From DATLWN01 sp964492895 (lineage in GTDB: Bacteria; Pseudomonadota; Zetaproteobacteria; Mariprofundales; Mariprofundaceae): a stretch of 18,656 nt of DNA. A program made the translations under genes and the position numbers. Shown here piece by piece: positions 14,578-18,656 of this stretch. The notes under the pieces are model-generated. The model worked only from the letters and a program-made list of their open reading frames with translations. It had not been told where the DNA came from and ran no database searches. The stretch lies in contig CAZBLR010000030.1 in the NCBI GenBank assembly GCA_964492895.1, positions 1-18,656 on the forward strand, written 5' to 3'. How positions within the stretch are numbered: position 1 is the stretch's first letter; each line of letters starts with the position of its first letter.

Positions 14578-14583
14578 AGCGTC

Positions 14584-14609
14584 GCCCCCGTCGCCGCGAC
14601 AGGGGGGGC
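14584..14609 (-). other. Hairpin between the universal stress protein gene and pyrD
   Basis: GCCCCCGTCG (14584-14593) pairs with CGAC plus GGGGGGC (14597-14609), leaving one bulged A and a three-base loop. It fills the 47-base gap between the usp stop and the pyrD start. It could be a weak terminator for usp. It also covers the G-rich stretch that would act as the pyrD ribosome site, so it might limit pyrD translation. There is no T-run. Confidence 0.35.
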
Positions 14610-14624
14610 GGTCTGTGACGGCCC

Positions 14625-15086
14625 TCAGGTGATGGGCACGCGAGGCTTGACCACCAGCACCGGGCACTTGGCATGGCGCACGACGTGCTCGGCCGTGGAG
14701 CCCAGCAGCAGGTGCAGCAGTCCGGTATGGCCGTGGCTGCCGATGACGATCAGGTCCGCATCCATGTTGTCGGCGAACTCGCAGATGGCGGCATCCGCGT
14801 TGCGGGTGCTCTCGACGACGTGGGTCTCGATGGCCACGCCCTTCGGCATGCTCTGGCGCCATTCCTTGAGGCGCTTGCGCGCCGCCGCCACCCGTTCCGC
14901 GGAGATATCCTGCATCGGCGGCATCATCATCTCCGGCATCTCGCTCTGGTAGACCTGCGGCACCACGACGTGCAGCACATGCACCTCGGCTTTGAACGCC
15001 CCGGCATAATCCACCGCCGACTCCACCGCCAGCTTGCCGTGCGGCGACAGATCGGTCGGTGCCACGATCCGTTTGATCCTCGGCAT
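14625..15086 (-). CDS. Universal stress protein, UspA family
   Basis: A 153-residue single-domain Usp (PF00582). RIVAPTDLSPHG (6-17) is the N-terminal beta-strand/loop with the conserved aspartate D12. The ATP-binding pattern G-2x-G-9x-G-S/T is complete (G116, G119, G129, S130-T131), so it should be a nucleotide-binding member. A methionine-rich insert (MPEMMMPPM, 50-58) sits in the usual variable region. The ATG at 15086 is chosen because AAGGGGG lies six to seven bases upstream; a TTG at 15107 would add seven residues that no homologue needs. It probably leads the minus-strand run with pyrD, the nuclease and the M48 protease, and is divergent from the SYLF gene. Confidence 0.93.
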   Translation of the reverse strand: MPRIKRIVAPTDLSPHGKLAVESAVDYAGAFKAEVHVLHVVVPQVYQSEMPEMMMPPMQDISAERVAAARKRLKEWRQSMPKGVAIETHVVESTRNADAAICEFADNMDADLIVIGSHGHTGLLHLLLGSTAEHVVRHAKCPVLVVKPRVPIT

Positions 15087-15110
15087 CGTCCACCCCCTTC
15101 GTTCCAAGAT

Positions 15111-15141
15111 TAGACCAAGCAGCGCGGATTTGATCTACAAT
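15111..15141 (+). promoter_or_regulatory. Candidate promoter for the SYLF-domain gene
   Basis: TACAAT at 15136-15141 matches the -10 consensus at five of six positions. A loose -35 (TAGACC, 15111-15116) lies 19 bases upstream. The ATG is 36 bases past the -10 and AGGAGG lies between. The region is notably less GC-rich than the genes on either side, as expected of a promoter. Confidence 0.35.
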
Positions 15142-15176
15142 GCGCGGCACACGATACCGTGCATCAGGAGGCGACG

Positions 15177-15896
15177 ATGCGAAGACTGACATGGGCAATG
15201 GGTACGCTGGCGATGGCGATGGGGCTGCTGCTGGCGCCACTGGCGCATGCGGCGGATGTGGACAAGGCCAAGGCGGTGGACAAGGTGCATGTGGCGGCCC
15301 AGGTGCTGAAGGAGATCATGGATACGCCGGACAAGGGCATCCCGCGCGACCTGCTGAGCCAGGCCTCGGCCGTGGCCATCTTCCCGGACGTGATCAAGGC
15401 GGGCTTCGTCATCGGCGGCAAATACGGCAGGGGTGTGATCATCAGGCATGAACCGGCCACCAATCGCTGGTCCGCACCCGCCTTCTATTCGATCGGTGCC
15501 GGTTCCGTGGGCTGGCAGATCGGTGCCGAGTCGACCGACCTGGTGCTGGTGATCCGTCATCAGCGCGGCGTGGAGAGCCTGCTGAAGAACGAGTTCACGC
15601 TCGGCGGTGACGCCTCGGTGGCGGCGGGACCGGTCGGCCGCAGTGCCCAGGCCGGTACGGACGTGGCGCTGAAGAGCGAGGTGCTGTCGTATTCACGCAG
15701 CCGTGGCCTGTTCGCCGGCATCTCGCTGGAGGGCGCCAAGATCAATCCGCTGAACGATTACAACCGCGCCTACTACGGGCGCAAGCTGATCTCGCGGGAG
15801 ATCCTGCTGGAGCACAAGGTGGCGCCGCCGGCCTCGGCCCGGACGCTGATCTCGGAGCTGGAGCGCTACAGCCGGCCGCTGCCCAAGAAGAAGTAG
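15177..15896 (+). CDS. Secreted SYLF-domain (Ysc84-like) lipid-binding protein
   Basis: A 239-residue exported protein with a SYLF/Ysc84 domain (PF04366). The signal peptide spans about 1-25 (hydrophobic MGTLAMAMGLLLAPLAHA). Family features follow: ASAVAIFPDVIKAGFVIGGKYG, then SAPAFYSIGAGSVGWQIGAE, LVLVIRHQRGVESLL, FTLGGDASVAAGPVGR, and SYSRSRGLFAGISLEG toward the end. In eukaryotes SYLF domains bind phosphoinositides and actin. Bacterial members are periplasmic with unsettled roles, often linked to envelope stress. The start is the ATG at 15177 because AGGAGG stands five bases before it; an in-frame GTG at 15159 lies upstream of that site. It is transcribed alone, divergent from usp and convergent with the SDR gene. 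Confidence 0.92.
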   Translation: MRRLTWAMGTLAMAMGLLLAPLAHAADVDKAKAVDKVHVAAQVLKEIMDTPDKGIPRDLLSQASAVAIFPDVIKAGFVIGGKYGRGVIIRHEPATNRWSAPAFYSIGAGSVGWQIGAESTDLVLVIRHQRGVESLLKNEFTLGGDASVAAGPVGRSAQAGTDVALKSEVLSYSRSRGLFAGISLEGAKINPLNDYNRAYYGRKLISREILLEHKVAPPASARTLISELERYSRPLPKKK

Positions 15897-15916
15897 ACGC
15901 ACCGATGCATGCGCTT

Positions 15917-15939
15917 GCCACCGTGCGGGCCACGGTGGC
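15917..15939. terminator. Bidirectional hairpin between convergent genes
   Basis: GCCACCGTG (15917-15925) and CACGGTGGC (15931-15939) form a perfect 9-bp stem with a five-base loop. It lies between the ends of the SYLF gene (15896) and the opposite-strand SDR gene (15954), where a shared terminator is expected. No T-run flanks it on either strand. Confidence 0.5.
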
Positions 15940-15953
15940 GGCGACCTCGCGGC

Positions 15954-16682
15954 TTAATGCGCCGCCAGCCAGGCTGCCGCATCCAGGGTGTGTCCCCGCT
16001 CCGCATCGCCTTCCCCGGCCAGCAGCCGGGCGAAGGCCTCGGCCGCGACGGATGGCGGCGGTACGGTATCGGGCGCGATGCCCGGATAGGCACGCTGGAA
16101 CAGGCCGGTGCGCATGTCGCCCGGGTTCACCGTGAAGAAGCGTAGCCCCCCATCCGGATGCTCGGCCTGCCACATGGCGGCGGCGTAGCCGAGTGCCCGC
16201 TTGGCCAGGCCGTAGCCGTGCCAGTTCGGGATGTCGCGGCCGATCATGTCGCAGGTGGTGAAGATCACCGAGGCCGTTTCCGCGCGGTCGAGCAGCGGCA
16301 ACAGGGTCCGGGTCAGCTGGTTGGGTGCGGTCAGGTGCAGGTCCAGCATCTGCCGGAAGTCCGCCACCTCGGCGTAGCGCATCGGCGTGCAGTAGCGGAG
16401 GCTGCCGGCGATATGGGCGATGCCGTCCAGGTGCGGGATGTGTTCCTTCAGGGCGTCGAACAGCCGCGCATATTCCCCGAACTGCAGCAGGTCGAGCGGC
16501 ACGCACAGGCAGCGGCCGCCGGCCGCCTCGACAAGGTCGCGGGTCTGGGCCAGCCGGTCCTCGTTGCGCGCCAGCGCCACGACGTTGGCGCCGCCGGCCC
16601 CGAGGCGGACGGCCACCTCGCGGCCGAGGCCGGACGAGGCACCGGTGACCAGGTAGATGCGGCTCTCAAGCGGTTTCGCCAT
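15954..16682 (-). CDS. Short-chain dehydrogenase/reductase-like protein with altered active site (YciK-like)
   Basis: A 242-residue Rossmann protein of the SDR family (PF00106), nearest in layout to YciK. The cofactor motif TGASSGLG is at 13-20, RN at 39-40 suggests NADP binding, and D64 is in the PLDL segment. The YxxxK pair is intact (Y157, K161). However, the NNAG motif reads HIAG (90-93), the catalytic Asn position holds H116, and the catalytic Ser position, 13 residues before Y157, holds C144 in FTTCDMIG. The protein may therefore be a weak or non-classical dehydrogenase. Two ATGs are possible; I prefer 16682 because GGAGG sits seven bases before it, while it touches the ATG at 16688. 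A hairpin (16694-16710) covers part of that ribosome site. The substrate is unknown. Confidence 0.87.
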   Translation of the reverse strand: MAKPLESRIYLVTGASSGLGREVAVRLGAGGANVVALARNEDRLAQTRDLVEAAGGRCLCVPLDLLQFGEYARLFDALKEHIPHLDGIAHIAGSLRYCTPMRYAEVADFRQMLDLHLTAPNQLTRTLLPLLDRAETASVIFTTCDMIGRDIPNWHGYGLAKRALGYAAAMWQAEHPDGGLRFFTVNPGDMRTGLFQRAYPGIAPDTVPPPSVAAEAFARLLAGEGDAERGHTLDAAAWLAAH

Positions 16683-16805
16683 CGTCATCCCTCCCCCGAG
16701 GCTGTCGGGGCCGGGGCAACCCTAGCAGGCCGTGGGGGGCATGTGGCATAGAGTTTTTCATCGTCCCCCAGTATGCTGCGCCCCATTCCGATCCGGGGGT
16801 GGCCG

Positions 16806-18473
16806 ATGGCCGATTACCAGTACATCTACTCGATGCAGGGCGTGGGCAAGATCGTCGGCCAGAAGGAGATCCTGAAGAACATCTGGCTGTCGTTCTTCCC
16901 CGGGGCCAAGATCGGCGTGCTGGGCCTGAACGGCGCCGGCAAGTCGACGCTGCTTCGGATCATGGCCGGCCTCGACCAGGACATCCGCGGCGAGGCGCGC
17001 CCGGCCCCCGGCATCCGCATCGGCTACCTGCCGCAGGAGCCGCAGCTCGACGCGGCCAAGGACGTGCGCGGCAACGTCGAGGAGGGCGTGGCCGAGACCA
17101 AGGCGCTGCTCGACCGCTTCAACGCCGTCAGCGAGGCCTTCTCCGACCCGGACGCCGACTTCGACGCACTTCTGGCCGAGCAGGGGGAGCTGCAGGACAA
17201 GATCGACGCCGCCGATGCCTGGGACCTCGATCGCAAGCTGGAGGTGGCGGCCGACGCACTGCGCCTGCCTGACTGGGATGCCGACGTCACGAAGCTCTCG
17301 GGCGGCGAGCGCCGCCGCGTGGCCCTGTGCCGCCTGCTGTTGTCCAATCCGGACATGCTGCTGCTCGACGAGCCGACCAACCATCTCGATGCCGAGTCGG
17401 TGGCCTGGCTGGAGCGCTTCCTGCACGACTATCCGGGCACCGTGGTGGCGGTGACCCACGATCGCTACTTCCTCGACAACGTCGCCGGCTGGATCCTGGA
17501 GCTGGACCGCGGCGAGGGCATCCCGTTCGAGGGCAACTACTCGGCCTGGCTGGAGCAGAAGGAGAAGCGCCTGGCCGTCGAGGAGAAGCAGGAGGATGCG
17601 CGGCAAAAGGCGATCAGGGACGAGCTGGAATGGGTGCGCGCCGGTGCCAAGGGCCGCCATGCCAAGTCGAAGGCGAGGCTCAAGGCCTTCGACGAGCTGG
17701 CCAGCAAGGATGTGCAGCAGCGCAATGCCACCAAGCAGATCTTCATCCCGGCCGGCGAGCGCCTCGGCGACGTCGTGGTCAAGGCCGACAACGTCAGCAA
17801 GGGCTTCGGCGACCGCCTGTTGATCGACAGCCTGAACTTCAACCTGCCCCGGGGAGGCATCGTCGGCATCATCGGCCCGAACGGCGCGGGCAAGACGACG
17901 CTGTTCCGCATGCTGACCGGCCAGGAGCAGCCCGATTCCGGCACCCTGACCATCGGCGACACGGTGCAGTTCTCCTACGTCGACCAGTCGCGCGATGCGC
18001 TGAACGGCGACAAGACCGTGTGGGAGGAGATCTCCGGCGGCGCCGATTCGATCTATCTCGGCAAGATCGAGGTGCCGAGCCGCGCCTACTGCGGCCGCTT
18101 CAACTTCAAGGGCGGCGACCAGCAGAAGAAGATCAAGGCGCTGTCGGGCGGTGAGCGCAACCGCGTGCACCTGGCCAAGATGCTGATGAGCGGCGGCAAC
18201 GTGCTGCTGCTCGACGAGCCGACCAACGACCTGGACGTCGAGACCCTGCGCGCGCTGGAGGAGGCGCTGCTCGATTTCGCCGGCTGCGCCGTGATCATCA
18301 GCCATGACCGCTGGTTTCTGGACCGTGTGGCCACCCACATCCTGGCCTACGAGGGCGAGGGGCATGTCGAGTGGTTCGAGGGCAACTTCGCCGACTACGA
18401 GGCGGACAAGAAGAAACGCCTCGGCGAGGACGCCGTGCAGCCGCACCGCATGAAATTCAAGCGCCTGGCCTGA
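16806..18473 (+). CDS. ettA: Energy-dependent translational throttle protein EttA (ABC-F ATPase)
   Basis: Soluble ABC-F protein that binds the ribosomal E site and gates translation according to the ATP/ADP ratio. It is 555 residues, exactly the E. coli length. The first ATPase half has Walker A GLNGAGKST (40-48), signature LSGGE (164-168), Walker B with E189, and H218. The linker (about 245-310) is rich in charged residues (EQKEKRLAVEEKQED) and carries the P-site tRNA interaction motif region. The second half has Walker A GPNGAGKTT (357-365), LSGGE (446-450) and E471. The toe-like insert and arm are as in EttA, not Uup. The ATG at 16806 follows a G-rich site (GGGGGTGG). The frame opens a little further upstream, but MADYQYIYSM is the family N-terminus. 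It is divergent from the SDR gene. Confidence 0.97.
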   Translation: MADYQYIYSMQGVGKIVGQKEILKNIWLSFFPGAKIGVLGLNGAGKSTLLRIMAGLDQDIRGEARPAPGIRIGYLPQEPQLDAAKDVRGNVEEGVAETKALLDRFNAVSEAFSDPDADFDALLAEQGELQDKIDAADAWDLDRKLEVAADALRLPDWDADVTKLSGGERRRVALCRLLLSNPDMLLLDEPTNHLDAESVAWLERFLHDYPGTVVAVTHDRYFLDNVAGWILELDRGEGIPFEGNYSAWLEQKEKRLAVEEKQEDARQKAIRDELEWVRAGAKGRHAKSKARLKAFDELASKDVQQRNATKQIFIPAGERLGDVVVKADNVSKGFGDRLLIDSLNFNLPRGGIVGIIGPNGAGKTTLFRMLTGQEQPDSGTLTIGDTVQFSYVDQSRDALNGDKTVWEEISGGADSIYLGKIEVPSRAYCGRFNFKGGDQQKKIKALSGGERNRVHLAKMLMSGGNVLLLDEPTNDLDVETLRALEEALLDFAGCAVIISHDRWFLDRVATHILAYEGEGHVEWFEGNFADYEADKKKRLGEDAVQPHRMKFKRLA

Positions 18474-18483
18474 GCGGCCTAAC

Positions 18484-18515
18484 ACATGAAGGACGCCCTT
18501 GGCCGCCCTTTATGT
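18484..18515 (+). terminator. Candidate terminator hairpin downstream of ettA
   Basis: ACATGAAGG (18484-18492) pairs with CCTTTATGT (18507-18515) over nine positions, one of them G-U, with a 14-base loop, ten bases after the ettA stop. The 3' arm runs into TTTCAT, so only a very short T-tract follows. Plausible as a weak terminator. Confidence 0.4.
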
Positions 18516-18656
18516 TTCATGGTGTATGGCGGATCATCTGCCAGAAAACCCTACCGATGAACTGTCGCTGATGAGGGGAAGCTTACGAGCTCATCTGATA
18601 CCGGGTAAACGACCTCATTCCTCGTAATCCTGCGGCACTGTCGCATCACGGTTATT
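18516..18656. other. Unassigned right-edge sequence of lower G+C
   Basis: No convincing gene on either strand in this stretch. From 18501 to the end, G+C is about 52% by hand count, against roughly 70% in the genes. It contains a small inverted pair (GATGAG and CTCATC near 18570-18595). A minus-strand frame of about 30 codons reads through part of it but matches nothing I know. It may be the flank of a different genomic segment that continues past the window. Confidence 0.4.

Noticed and set aside
16758..18485. A 575-codon minus-strand open frame opposite ettA
   Set aside because: It is the antisense shadow of ettA. It has no domain-like pattern, and ettA matches E. coli EttA in length and every ATPase motif.
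18580..18593. Adjacent AAGCTT and GAGCTC sites as a possible cloning-vector scar
   Set aside because: Two six-base sites close together can occur by chance and no vector sequence surrounds them.
18530..18600. Hammerhead-like core (CTGATGA near 18568, with GAAAA near 18544)
   Set aside because: The flanking arms do not pair to make stem II in either the normal or the permuted order, so the boxes look accidental.
1..18656. CRISPR arrays, tRNA or rRNA genes, insertion sequences, toxin-antitoxin or phage-defence genes
   Set aside because: No repeated spacer-like units, cloverleaf-like regions, transposase motifs or defence domains were found on either strand.

Overview
The window is about 18.7 kb of GC-rich bacterial DNA (roughly 70% G+C in the genes, estimated by eye). 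It is almost fully coding, with genes packed by 4-base stop/start overlaps. The gene set points to a proteobacterium: an EttA of exactly the E. coli length, a PpiA-like periplasmic cyclophilin, HemN, an E. coli-like SucCD and several c-type cytochromes. A GC-rich gammaproteobacterium, perhaps of the Chromatiales or Ectothiorhodospiraceae kind, is my guess, but nothing in the window proves the lineage.

Left part, minus strand (1-4933). Reading in the direction of transcription: cca (tRNA CCA-adding enzyme), a membrane-anchored monoheme cytochrome c protein, a small soluble monoheme cytochrome c, a triheme periplasmic cytochrome c, and hemN (anaerobic heme synthesis, cut by the window edge). 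The three cytochromes plus hemN look like an uncharacterised electron-transfer module. An extended -10 promoter precedes the small cytochrome, and a perfect 13-bp hairpin follows it.

Centre, plus strand (4966-11422). A compact nine-gene run: mdh, sucC, sucD, a HIT-domain protein, a stand-alone RibD-type reductase domain, a DUF985 cupin, a periplasmic peptidyl-prolyl isomerase, an ArsC/Spx-like thioredoxin-fold protein and a small alpha/beta hydrolase. Its front end covers two consecutive TCA-cycle steps. The rest is a mixed set of small enzymes that are probably only co-transcribed.

Right-centre, minus strand (11406-15086). A four-gene run: universal stress protein, class-1B-type dihydroorotate dehydrogenase, a secreted micrococcal-type nuclease that apparently starts with TTG inside the preceding stop, and an M48 lipoprotein protease with a LysM-like tail. 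The protease meets the alpha/beta hydrolase tail-to-tail with a 17-base overlap.

Right end. A secreted SYLF-domain protein (plus), a short-chain dehydrogenase with altered catalytic residues (minus), then ettA (plus). The last ~180 bases carry no gene I can recognise and drop to about 52% G+C.

There are no rRNA or tRNA genes, CRISPR arrays, insertion sequences or phage genes that I can see. Most of the window is housekeeping. The least explained parts are the cytochrome/hemN module, the atypical SDR, the mixed-function operon and the compositional break at the right edge.
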